Shown piece by piece: positions 1 through 6,854 of a stretch of 10,034 bases of DNA. Source of the DNA: Pseudomonadota bacterium (lineage in GTDB: Bacteria > Pseudomonadota > Alphaproteobacteria > Rhizobiales > Kaistiaceae); the NCBI GenBank assembly GCA_023433185.1, contig JAEZEN010000261.1, positions 1 to 10,034 of the forward strand. The letters are read 5' to 3'. The number at the start of each line of letters is the position of its first letter. Within the stretch, counting starts at the first letter, position 1. The translations under genes were made by a program, and so were the position numbers. The notes beneath the pieces are model-generated. The model was not told the DNA's origin and ran no database searches. It worked only from the letters and a program-made list of their open reading frames with translations.

Positions 1-5
1 CCGGA

Positions 6-27
6 ATCCTGCCTATGCTGGCAGGAT
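6..27. repeat. 8-bp perfect inverted repeat upstream of the metallopeptidase gene
   Basis: Arms ATCCTGCC (6-13) and GGCAGGAT (20-27) are perfectly complementary, with a 6-nt spacer. The repeat lies 34 nt before the start of the zinc metallopeptidase gene. It could be an operator, a 5' leader hairpin, or the end of a terminator belonging to a gene left of the window. No T-run follows it, which argues against a classical intrinsic terminator on the + strand. Confidence 0.5.
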
Positions 28-45
28 CGAGCGGGTCGGCTGGCC

Positions 46-51
46 AGGAGG
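46..51 (+). promoter_or_regulatory. Shine-Dalgarno site that fixes the metallopeptidase start
   Basis: AGGAGG at 46-51 is a perfect anti-16S match. It lies 10 nt before the ATG at 62 but only 1 nt before an in-frame ATG at 53. The spacing favours 62, and so does the protein: starting at 62 gives MRWRGREQS, which matches the usual N-terminus of the family. Confidence 0.7.
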
Positions 52-61
52 GATGGGGACC

Positions 62-988
62 ATGCGCTGGCGCGGGCGTGAGCAGAGCCGCAACATCGAG
101 GACCGCCGCGGGCAGGGCGGTGGCATGGGGGGTGGCTTCGGCCGCGGCTTCGGCTTCCCCGGCGCGTCGCGCGGCGGACCCCGCATCGGACTTCCCAGCG
201 GCGGCCGGGGCGGCGGCATCGGCATCGTCGGGATCCTAGTGATTCTCGGCCTGCTCTGGTTCTCCGGCGCCGATCTCGGCCAGATTCTCGGCGGCGGCGA
301 TGGCCCGGTCGCCGTCAACAACCAGCCCGTGGGCCGCACGGGCACCCCGACGGACGAGAACGCGCAGTTCGTCTCCGTCGTGCTTCGCGACACGGAGAAC
401 ACCTGGGCGCGGCTTTTCGCCGAGGACGGCCGCCGCTATCGCGAGCCGATCCTCGTGTTGTTCGAGGGCAACGTGCAGTCGGCCTGCGGCTTCGCCAGCG
501 CGGCTACGGGACCGTTCTACTGCCCCGGCGATCAGAGGCTCTACATCGACCTGTCGTTCTTCGACGAACTCGACCGGCGCTTCGGCGCCCCCGGCGATTT
601 CGCCCAGGCCTATGTCATCGCGCACGAGGTCGGTCATCACGTCCAGAATCTCCTCGGCGTCCTGCCCGACGTGGACGCGGCACGGCGCCGGGTGTCGCGC
701 ACGGCGGCCAACCAGCTCACGGTGCAGCTCGAACTGCAGGCCGATTGTCTTGCCGGCGTCTGGGCGCACGATGCCGACGCCCAGGGCTTCGTCGAGGTCG
801 GCGATATCGACGAGGCGCTAAACGCTGCAGCGGCCATCGGCGACGACACGCTTCAGAAGCGGAGCCAGGGCTACGTCGTGCCCGACAGCTTCACGCACGG
901 CACTTCGGCGCAGCGGAGCGCCTGGTTCAAGCGCGGTTTCGAGACGGGCAGCGTCGAGGACTGCGACACGTTTTCGGGGCGCATCTGA
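62..988 (+). CDS. ypfJ: YpfJ-family neutral zinc metallopeptidase, membrane anchored
   Basis: The 308-residue product fits the YpfJ/KPN_02809 family of putative neutral zinc metallopeptidases, whose substrates are not established. The N-terminus (MRWRGREQSRNIEDRRG) is typical of the family. A Gly-rich low-complexity stretch follows at about 18-52, then one hydrophobic segment at about 53-69, so the protein is probably a single-pass inner-membrane protein with the catalytic domain outside the cytoplasm. The zinc site is visible as HEVGHH at 188-193 (HExxH: H188, E189, H192), with the family motif ELQADC at 224-229, whose E224 probably supplies the third ligand. Other family blocks are YCPGDQRLYIDLSFFDEL near 153-170 and FTHGTSAQR at 277-285. 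Length is normal for the family and the frame is intact. The start at 62 was preferred over 53 on ribosome-site spacing. The gene may be monocistronic, since the next gene begins 77 nt downstream behind its own candidate promoter. Confidence 0.93.
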   Translation: MRWRGREQSRNIEDRRGQGGGMGGGFGRGFGFPGASRGGPRIGLPSGGRGGGIGIVGILVILGLLWFSGADLGQILGGGDGPVAVNNQPVGRTGTPTDENAQFVSVVLRDTENTWARLFAEDGRRYREPILVLFEGNVQSACGFASAATGPFYCPGDQRLYIDLSFFDELDRRFGAPGDFAQAYVIAHEVGHHVQNLLGVLPDVDAARRRVSRTAANQLTVQLELQADCLAGVWAHDADAQGFVEVGDIDEALNAAAAIGDDTLQKRSQGYVVPDSFTHGTSAQRSAWFKRGFETGSVEDCDTFSGRI

Positions 989-1004
989 CAGGTACACGGC
1001 ACAA

Positions 1005-1032
1005 TTGCGAAGCCGTGCGGACGTGCTAGCTT
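1005..1032 (+). promoter_or_regulatory. Candidate promoter for the methyltransferase gene
   Basis: TTGCGA (1005-1010) and TAGCTT (1027-1032) are separated by 16 nt in the gap after the metallopeptidase gene. The -10 element is weak. The left arm of the inverted repeat at 1029-1060 overlaps the -10 box, so a repressor could in principle act here. This rests on pattern matching only. Confidence 0.25.
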
Positions 1033-1060
1033 CCGTTCGAAAGGCGGCGATAACGGAAGC
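1029..1060. repeat. 9-bp perfect inverted repeat overlapping the methyltransferase translation start region
   Basis: Arms GCTTCCGTT (1029-1037) and AACGGAAGC (1052-1060) are perfectly complementary, with a 14-nt spacer. The right arm contains GGAAG (1055-1059), the best ribosome-site candidate for the ATG at 1066. If transcribed, a hairpin here would hide that site. As DNA it could be a two-fold-symmetric protein-binding site overlapping a candidate -10 box. Confidence 0.5.
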
Positions 1061-1065
1061 GCGGA

Positions 1066-1872
1066 ATGCGGGGGGGATACCCGGAGGGAATGAAAGAGGG
1101 CGGCATGGCCGCCTTCCGGGCGGAATATCTCGAAGAGAAACTTGGCTTCTCGGACCCGCATGCCGCCCTGTTCGTGCCCGAGAGTGCGCGTCGCTACGCA
1201 CGGGCTGCGGCTGCCAAGGACAGGCGTTCCCCAGGGCTTGCCCTGGCTCGCTTTCAGCGTTTCGGCGAGCGCATGGCCTCCGCCGCCCGCGATGTCGACC
1301 AGTTCCTGTTTCTCGGCATCGGCTACGATACGCGCGCGCTCTGGCTGCCGGAGATCGCGGCGAACGCTGTTCGGGTCTTCGAGGTCGACATGGCCGCGGT
1401 CATCGCGCGAAAGGCCAGGGTCCTGGCGGAGAACGGCATAGGGTATCCCGACCGCGTGATCCCCCTCGGCATCGATCTCACCGCCCCCGACTTCCGCCGG
1501 ACGCTCGAGAATGCGGGTTTCGACCCGTCCAGGCCGAGCGGCCTGTTCATCGAGGGGGTGACGTTCCAGTTGCCGCCGGAGACCTCACGCCGGATTCTCG
1601 ATCCGCGGGGCCTTGGTCTGGCGGCAGGCAGTCTCGTCACCTTCGACTACTGGACGCGCGACCGGGTGCGGGCGCGGAACGCGCGCATCGCGCTCGCGCC
1701 GATGCACGAGTTCGCGCTTCCCGAGACCCCCGAGGAGCTGCGCCGCTCCCTCGAAGGCCTCGGCTATCGCGATGTCTCGATCAGGCCCCTGTCCGAACTC
1801 GCCGCTGCCCTGTGGCCAGACGAGGGACACGACCAGCAGGACTGGCATCTGGTCGAGGCGACCGTCGCCTGA
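1066..1872 (+). CDS. Class I SAM-dependent methyltransferase, leucine carboxyl methyltransferase-like
   Basis: The 268-residue protein resembles the PPM/LCMT-like bacterial methyltransferases (leucine carboxyl methyltransferase fold), which are predicted to use S-adenosylmethionine. Many members have unknown substrates, so the acceptor here cannot be named. The SAM-binding core is visible as FLFLGIGYDTRALWL at 80-94 (motif I plus the DTR signature) and VFEVDMAAVIARK at 104-116, with the acidic residue expected to hold the ribose. FIEGVTFQLP at 161-170 corresponds to the family's post-core EGV block. A basic helix lies near 42-65. ATG 1066 has GGAAG 6 nt upstream. In-frame ATGs at 1090 and 1105 are alternatives, and GAGGG at 1096-1100 precedes the latter, so the first 13 residues are uncertain. 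The stop lies 21 nt from the end of convergent carA. No neighbour suggests a substrate. No signal peptide is visible, so it is probably cytosolic. Confidence 0.85.
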   Translation: MRGGYPEGMKEGGMAAFRAEYLEEKLGFSDPHAALFVPESARRYARAAAAKDRRSPGLALARFQRFGERMASAARDVDQFLFLGIGYDTRALWLPEIAANAVRVFEVDMAAVIARKARVLAENGIGYPDRVIPLGIDLTAPDFRRTLENAGFDPSRPSGLFIEGVTFQLPPETSRRILDPRGLGLAAGSLVTFDYWTRDRVRARNARIALAPMHEFALPETPEELRRSLEGLGYRDVSIRPLSELAAALWPDEGHDQQDWHLVEATVA

Positions 1873-1893
1873 GGCGTCGGCCCGGCCGGATCG

Positions 1894-3069
<1,176 letters not shown>

Positions 3070-3078
3070 GGGGACGCG

Positions 3079-3082
3079 CTCC
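3079..3082 (-). promoter_or_regulatory. Ribosome binding site deciding the carA start
   Basis: Read on the minus strand, GGAG occupies 3082-3079, leaving 9 nt to the ATG at 3069. The alternative ATG at 3084 has no comparable purine run at a suitable distance. This is the main reason for choosing the shorter CarA. Confidence 0.55.
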
Positions 3083-3119
3083 ATCGCTTCGGGGGTCGTG
3101 AACTCTCGGGATCGGCTCT

Positions 3120-3148
3120 GCGTTATCAGCGGAGCGCGGCTGCGGCAA
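3120..3148 (-). promoter_or_regulatory. Candidate carA promoter
   Basis: On the minus strand TTGCCG (3148-3143) and TAACGC (3125-3120) are spaced by 17 nt. This would place transcription initiation near 3113 and give a leader of about 45 nt. The -10 element is a poor match, so the call is tentative. Confidence 0.3.
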
Positions 3149-3164
3149 GCGCATGGCGACAAGC

Positions 3165-3196
3165 TTGATTCCCGGGGGCGCTTCGCCTCATATACT
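3165..3196 (+). promoter_or_regulatory. Candidate yqeY promoter
   Basis: TTGATT (3165-3170) is followed by TATACT (3191-3196), a near-consensus -10, but the spacer is 20 nt, which is long. Reading the -10 as CATATA (3189-3194) gives 18 nt. Initiation would fall near 3203 and would create a leader of roughly 175 nt carrying both potential hairpins before the yqeY start. Confidence 0.35.
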
Positions 3197-3213
3197 GGCT
3201 CCGGATGCAACAC

Positions 3214-3240
3214 CCCATGGAATCGCCACGATTCGATGGG
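3214..3240. repeat. 12-bp inverted repeat with one mismatch and a 3-nt loop
   Basis: Arms CCCATGGAATCG (3214-3225) and CGATTCGATGGG (3229-3240) pair at 11 of 12 positions around the loop CCA; the only mismatch is G3219/G3235. It lies just downstream of the candidate yqeY -10 box. No T-run follows on either strand, so a simple intrinsic terminator is unlikely. It could be a leader hairpin of yqeY or an operator shared by the divergent genes. Confidence 0.6.
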
Positions 3241-3325
3241 CGGAGCTCAAGGCGCCGATCCGACGTATGGTTGCAGACGGCAAAACGTCGAACGATACCA
3301 ACATCTTACGGTACAACAGAATTGT

Positions 3326-3362
3326 GCGCGGCGTATGCCGGGAATCACCCGGCCGGTCGCGC
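3326..3362 (+). other. Potential two-part hairpin just upstream of the yqeY ribosome site
   Basis: GCCGGG (3337-3342) pairs with CCCGGC (3348-3353) around AATCA. The outer GCGCG (3326-3330) can pair with CGCGC (3358-3362) across an internal loop. The structure ends 4 nt before the GGAG at 3367-3370. Such stems are common by chance in GC-rich DNA, so function is uncertain. Confidence 0.35.
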
Positions 3363-3378
3363 CAATGGAGAATTCGGA

Positions 3379-3828
3379 ATGCGTGACGCGATCAATGCCG
3401 GCCTGAAAGAGGCGATGCTTCGACAGGACAAACGGCGCACCTCGACCCTGCGGCTGATCATGGCGGCGATCAAGGATCGCGACATCGCGGCCCGGTCGAG
3501 CGGCAAGGAGCGCGTCAGCGAGGACGAGATCCTCGAGATCCTCCATCGCATGATCCGCCAGCGCCAGGATTCCGCCGAGGCCTACGAGGAGGCAAGCCGC
3601 CTCGACCTTGCCGACCAGGAGCGCGAGGAGATTGCGATCATCCGCTCCTTCCTGCCGCCGCAGCTCGACGACGCGGAGCTTCGCTCCGTCTGCGCCGAGA
3701 CGGTGAAGGAGACTGGCGCCAACGGTCTTCGCGACATCGGCAAGTGCATGCAGACGCTCAAGGCCCGCTATCCCGGCCGCCTCGACTTCGGCAAGGCGAG
3801 CACCGTGGTCAAGGGCATGCTGACCTGA
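3379..3828 (+). CDS. yqeY: GatB/YqeY domain-containing protein
   Basis: The 149-residue protein is a stand-alone YqeY protein. The family is homologous to the tRNA-binding tail domain of GatB, a subunit of the Glu/Asp-tRNA amidotransferase; the exact function of stand-alone members is not established, but an RNA- or tRNA-related role is commonly inferred. The N-terminal helical part includes RRTSTLRLIMAAIKDRDIAAR (about 19-39), EILEILHRMIRQRQDSAEAYEEA (about 50-72) and FLPPQLDDAEL (91-101), all hallmark blocks. The C-terminal domain shows DIGKCMQTLKARYPGRLDFGKAS (about 109-131), near the expected K-x3-L-K pattern. Length matches the family. GGAG at 3367-3370 stands 8 nt before ATG 3379, which gives the canonical MRDAINAGLKEAML start; the upstream open frame is ignored. 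The gene is divergent from carA, and I see no dnaG following it. Confidence 0.95.
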   Translation: MRDAINAGLKEAMLRQDKRRTSTLRLIMAAIKDRDIAARSSGKERVSEDEILEILHRMIRQRQDSAEAYEEASRLDLADQEREEIAIIRSFLPPQLDDAELRSVCAETVKETGANGLRDIGKCMQTLKARYPGRLDFGKASTVVKGMLT

Positions 3829-3836
3829 CCGTCGGG

Positions 3837-3867
3837 TCGCGTCCGGGACGTCACGTCCCGGACGTGA
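3837..3867. repeat. Long palindrome between convergent genes, possible bidirectional terminator
   Basis: CGTCCGGGACGT (3840-3851) and ACGTCCCGGACG (3853-3864) are perfectly complementary around the single base C3852. Pairing can extend to 3837/3867 with one G-U wobble. As RNA this would give a stem of about 13-14 bp. It lies 8 nt after the yqeY stop and contains the reductase stop codon (3851-3853). No T-run follows on either side, so if it ends transcription it is not a textbook U-tract terminator. Confidence 0.7.
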
Positions 3868-5089
3868 GCCGCGCAGCGAGGCCCTTGAGGTCGACGCTCT
3901 CGTCGGCGCACATCTCGGGGGAGGGCGAGATCCCCGCGGCGAGGAGCTTGCGGCCGACCATGTGATCGGCGGGCCGGTTCACCGAGTCGATGGCCAGCAG
4001 CCGGTCGCCGTCGAAGTGGAACACCGAGAACCGGTTGTCGGCGGTCGCCCCGCGCACCACCGAGCGGGTGGCGCCGAAGGGCAGGCCCACCATCTGAAGC
4101 TTCACATCCCCCTGGTCGGACCAGAACCACGGCACCTCGCGGAATGCCTCGGGCCGGCCGAGAAGCGTTCTTGCGGCGAGCTTGGCCTGGTCGACCGCGT
4201 TCTGCACGGATTCGAGCCGGATATGGCGGCCGAGCGACCAGTGCGGAAACGTGACGCAGTCGCCCACGGCGACGATGTTCGCGGCGCCGGTCGCCATCGT
4301 CTCGTCGACGACGATGCCGTTGTCGACCGCGAGGCCGGCCGCGGCGGCGATTCCCGTGTTCGGTTCGACACCGATGCCGATCAGGACGAGATCGGCGGGG
4401 ATGCGCTCCCCGCCCGCGGTCTCGACCGCGACCACCCGTCCGCCTTCGCCGACGATGCCGCCGATCGCGGTGACGAGCTTCACGTCGGTGCCCCAGCCCC
4501 GGTGAAGCTCGAGGAAGTGCCGCGAGATTTCCGGCGCGACCACCCGTCCCATCAGGCGGTCGGCCGCCTCGAGCACGGTGACGGTCCTGCCGAGGAGGCG
4601 GGCAGTCGCGGCGACCTCCAGGCCGATGAAGCCACCGCCGACCACCACCACATCGCTCGCCGTCGCCAGCCGCTCGCGGAGTGCCCGCGCATCGGCCGCG
4701 ACGCGCAGGACATGGACGCCTGCGAGGTGGGTGCCCCCGACCGACGGCAGGCGCGGCCGCGCGCCGGTGGCGATGGCGAGTCCGTCGAAGGACAGCACGG
4801 CGCCGTCGGCAAGGCGCAGGCTCCGGCCGCCGACGTCGATCGATTCGACCTCGGCGGCGAGCATCAGGTGGATGGTGTTCTTCTCGTAGAAGGATTCGGG
4901 GCGGAGCGGCAGCAGGTCGTGGGCGGGATCCTTAAGATAGGCCTTGGAGAGCGGCGGCCGCTGGTAGGGGATGTCGGTCTCGGCCGTGACGAGCGTCAGC
5001 GGGCCGTCATAGCCCTCGCCCCGCAGCGATGCCACGAGTTGCGAGCCGCCGTGGCCGCCGCCGATGATGATGATGCCGTGCTCGAACAA
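3851..5089 (-). CDS. FAD-dependent pyridine nucleotide-disulphide oxidoreductase, ferredoxin/putidaredoxin reductase type
   Basis: The 412-residue protein belongs to the rhodocoxin/putidaredoxin reductase-like class, NAD(P)H-dependent flavoproteins that usually pass electrons to a [2Fe-2S] ferredoxin serving a P450 or dioxygenase. The FAD-binding Rossmann motif is at 7-15 (IIIGGGHGG), followed by PYQRPPLSKAYL (41-52), ATGARPR (108-114), the NAD-binding fold VVVGGGFIGLE (148-158), and the second FAD contact VGDCVTFP (275-282). The C-terminal reductase domain covers about 318-405. Start: TTG at 5089 has GGAG 7 nt upstream, and no in-frame ATG precedes the Rossmann fold at a sensible distance; the frame stays open to 5701, but that is antisense to proC. 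A promoter-like pair lies at 5123-5151. No ferredoxin, P450 or oxygenase is nearby, so the partner is unknown. It diverges from proC. Confidence 0.93.
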   Translation of the reverse strand: MFEHGIIIIGGGHGGSQLVASLRGEGYDGPLTLVTAETDIPYQRPPLSKAYLKDPAHDLLPLRPESFYEKNTIHLMLAAEVESIDVGGRSLRLADGAVLSFDGLAIATGARPRLPSVGGTHLAGVHVLRVAADARALRERLATASDVVVVGGGFIGLEVAATARLLGRTVTVLEAADRLMGRVVAPEISRHFLELHRGWGTDVKLVTAIGGIVGEGGRVVAVETAGGERIPADLVLIGIGVEPNTGIAAAAGLAVDNGIVVDETMATGAANIVAVGDCVTFPHWSLGRHIRLESVQNAVDQAKLAARTLLGRPEAFREVPWFWSDQGDVKLQMVGLPFGATRSVVRGATADNRFSVFHFDGDRLLAIDSVNRPADHMVGRKLLAAGISPSPEMCADESVDLKGLAARLTSGT

Positions 5090-5096
5090 GGCGCCG

Positions 5097-5100
5097 CTCC
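5097..5100 (-). promoter_or_regulatory. Ribosome binding site supporting a TTG start
   Basis: On the minus strand GGAG occupies 5100-5097 and is followed after 7 nt by TTG (5089-5087), immediately before the beta-strand of the FAD-binding fold. The overlapping ATG at 5102 is in another frame. This makes TTG the best start for the reductase. Confidence 0.6.
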
Positions 5101-5122
5101 ATGACCTGCCGTTGAGACGACT

Positions 5123-5151
5123 GGCATAGACGGGCCGCCGCAGGCCGACAA
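5123..5151 (-). promoter_or_regulatory. Candidate promoter for the reductase gene
   Basis: On the minus strand TTGTCG (5151-5146) and TATGCC (5128-5123) are spaced by exactly 17 nt. This would start transcription near 5116 and leave a leader of about 27 nt before the TTG start. It is the best-spaced promoter-like pair I found in the window. Confidence 0.45.
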
Positions 5152-5252
5152 GCAATCCGCATGGTGCGAAAGCATGCCGGCGCGGCGCGGCCGTGCTATG
5201 TCCGGCGCGGGCGGAGACATTTTTTCGCCGGATCGCAGGAAAGGGTGAACGC

Positions 5253-6080
5253 GTGGACGAACTGGCATCCCTGACGCCCGACCGGCCGCTGGTGCTGGTC
5301 GGTGCCGGCAAGATGGGTGGCGCGATGCTGGCGGGCTGGATCGCCAGCGGGCTCGACCCCCGCGCGGTGCTGGCGATCGATCCTGCGCCGCCCGCGGAAA
5401 CGAACGAGTTCCTCACCCGGCACGGCATCGCGGCCCACGAAGCTGCCCCCGAGGTCACGGCACGGGTTCTCGTCGTCGCGGTCAAGCCGCAGCTGATGGC
5501 GGACGTCCTGCCCGGGCTGTGGCCGCTGGTCGGACCCGATACGGTCGTGCTGTCGATCGCGGCCGGCAAGACCATCGCGAGCTTCGAGGCGGTGTACCCC
5601 GGGGCGGCAGTCGTTCGTGCCATGCCGAACACGCCGGCGCAGGTCGGCCGCGGCATCACGGGCGCCGTCGGCAACGAGCGGGTGAGGGAGGAGGACCGCA
5701 AGCTCGTCTCCGCGCTGCTGGCCGCCGTCGGCGATGTCGCCTGGCTCGACGACGAGGGGCTGATCGACGTGGTGACCGCGATCTCGGGGTCGGGGCCGGC
5801 CTATGTGTTCCACTTCGTGGAATGCCTTGCGGCCGCCGGCGAGGCCCTCGGCCTGCCGCCGGACCTCGCGGCGCGCTTCGCCCGGGCGACGGTGGAGGGG
5901 GCGGGCGAGCTGCTGCACCGGTCCGAGCTCTCGCCGACCGATCTGCGCCGGAACGTGACGTCGCCCGGCGGCACGACGGCCGCGGCCCTGGCGATGCTCA
6001 CCGCTGAGGGCGCCCTCGAGGCGCTCGTCACCCAGGCGGCGCTTGCGGCGAAGCGCCGCTCGGAAGAGTTGTCCGGCTGA
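5253..6080 (+). CDS. proC: Pyrroline-5-carboxylate reductase
   Basis: ProC performs the last step of proline synthesis: NAD(P)H-dependent reduction of 1-pyrroline-5-carboxylate to L-proline, in the cytosol. The 275-residue product begins with a Rossmann fold, LVLVGAGKMGGAML (13-26), with GAGKMG as the dinucleotide motif. VAVKPQ (76-81) and AMPNTPAQVGRG (123-134) are conserved contacts. The C-terminal helical dimerisation domain carries ISGSGPAYVF (177-186) and the P5CR signature around NVTSPGGTTAAAL (234-246). Length is typical. The GTG at 5253 is preferred: it follows the purine run AGGAAAGGGTGAA (5237-5249) and starts 12 residues before the first beta-strand. An in-frame ATG at 5193 would add 20 residues with no family character. 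It is the first gene of a same-strand run; the TetR-like gene begins 69 nt later and may be co-transcribed. Confidence 0.96.
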   Translation: MDELASLTPDRPLVLVGAGKMGGAMLAGWIASGLDPRAVLAIDPAPPAETNEFLTRHGIAAHEAAPEVTARVLVVAVKPQLMADVLPGLWPLVGPDTVVLSIAAGKTIASFEAVYPGAAVVRAMPNTPAQVGRGITGAVGNERVREEDRKLVSALLAAVGDVAWLDDEGLIDVVTAISGSGPAYVFHFVECLAAAGEALGLPPDLAARFARATVEGAGELLHRSELSPTDLRRNVTSPGGTTAAALAMLTAEGALEALVTQAALAAKRRSEELSG

Positions 6081-6149
6081 AACGCCTGCCTCGCGCTCGC
6101 CACGCTCCGGTTCTAAAGTGCCCGCAACGCGAACGAGAAAGGCACACCG

Positions 6150-6854
6150 ATGGCAAAGGAACCACGACGCAGCAGCCGGCGCGCCACCGCATCCGCGGCT
6201 CCGCCGGAGACTCCGCCGCGCGAGCGGATCATCGATGCGATGATGGCGCTTCTCGCCGAGCGGTCCTACGGGCGGATCGGCCTCGGGGACATTGCCGACA
6301 CGGCCGGCGTCTCGCTCGCCACGCTTCGCGAGTCTTTTGCCGGCAAGCTCGGCATCGTCGCCGCCTTCATGCGCCGTATCGACCTCGCGGTGCTCGCGGG
6401 GGGGCCGCCGGACATGGAAACCGGCCCGCGTGACCGGCTGTTCGAGGCCGAGATGCGACGCCTCGACGCGCTCACGCCCTACAAGGACGGGGTCCGCGGC
6501 CTGGCCGCCTCCGCTCGCTGCGACCCCGGCCTCGCCTGCGCGCTTCACCGGCTCGCGGCGCGTTCGCAGAAGTGGACGCTGGTGGCTGCCGGCATCGATC
6601 ACGGCGGGATCCTCGGCCGGCTCGGCGTCGAGGGCGCCGTGATGATCCATGCCGAGACGATGCGCGCCTGGCTCGACGACGACGATCCCGATCACGCCCG
6701 GACAATGGCCGCCCTCGACCGGTCGCTTCGCCGCGGCGAGCGGGCGATGCGCTTCCTCGGCGATGTCTGCGCCGTGGTGCCGCGCTTCGCCGCCTGCGGC
6801 CGGCGGGTCCGCGACACCGGACGCGCGGCGCGGACGGCGGGCGGGAGCGCATGA
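6150..6854 (+). CDS. TetR/AcrR-like helix-turn-helix protein
   Basis: The 234-residue protein has a basic, Ala/Pro-rich and probably disordered N-terminal 22 residues, then a TetR-type DNA-binding region at about 24-72: [21 protein letters not shown], then the [22 protein letters not shown] (48-66), in place of the usual YYHFxxK-type ending. The ligand or dimer domain (about 95-205) is helical, with [19 protein letters not shown] at 179-197. That pattern also recalls the C-terminal part of COQ9, a TetR-fold lipid-binding protein, so a non-regulatory role is not excluded. A Cys-containing Arg-rich tail follows (205-234). GAGAAAGG at 6135-6142 stands 7 nt before the ATG. The stop overlaps the next start (ATGA at 6851-6854), indicating translational coupling to the tRNA-binding protein. 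The target genes are unknown; no palindromic operator stands out in the 69-nt gap upstream. Confidence 0.82.
   Translation: MAKEPRRSSRRATASAAPPETPPRERIIDAMMALLAERSYGRIGLGDIADTAGVSLATLRESFAGKLGIVAAFMRRIDLAVLAGGPPDMETGPRDRLFEAEMRRLDALTPYKDGVRGLAASARCDPGLACALHRLAARSQKWTLVAAGIDHGGILGRLGVEGAVMIHAETMRAWLDDDDPDHARTMAALDRSLRRGERAMRFLGDVCAVVPRFAACGRRVRDTGRAARTAGGSA

Larger units (their letters stand above)
3070..3378. other. 309-nt divergent intergenic region between carA and yqeY
   Basis: This gene-free stretch is locally more AT-rich than the flanking genes, most visibly around 3280-3325. It holds a candidate carA promoter (3120-3148, minus), a candidate yqeY promoter (3165-3196, plus), a further weak plus-strand box pair TTGCAG (3271-3276) / GATACC (3294-3299) with 17-nt spacing, a long imperfect inverted repeat (3214-3240), and a second potential hairpin just before the yqeY ribosome site (3326-3362). 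The carA and yqeY reading frames remain open some way into it (to 3213 minus and 3205 plus), but these extensions lack family similarity and ribosome sites. Confidence 0.7.

Noticed and set aside
62..230. Gly-rich segment of the metallopeptidase as a DNA repeat or frameshifted region
   Set aside because: The Gly-rich linker between the basic N-terminus and the membrane segment is normal for this family and the frame is continuous, so no frameshift or tandem array is needed.
3070..3213. 48-codon upstream extension of CarA
   Set aside because: It is not similar to CarA N-termini, has no ribosome site near its ATG and overlaps the likely promoter region. The ATG at 3069 gives the expected length.
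3962..5104. 380-codon plus-strand open frame opposite the reductase gene
   Set aside because: It is antisense to a complete flavoprotein with all motifs, and its predicted protein is low complexity without homology that I recognise.
5219..5225. T-run before proC as an intrinsic terminator
   Set aside because: A T-run (ATTTTTT) occurs between divergent genes, but no clear GC stem of suitable geometry directly precedes it, and no upstream plus-strand gene needs termination there.
5090..5701. N-terminal extension of the reductase frame antisense to proC
   Set aside because: The extension has no domain similarity, overlaps proC and lies upstream of a good ribosome site plus TTG start and a promoter-like pair at 5123-5151.
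5196..6695. 499-codon open frame on the minus strand across proC and the TetR-like gene
   Set aside because: It shadows two well-supported genes, has no family motif and has low-complexity Arg/Gly/Ala composition.
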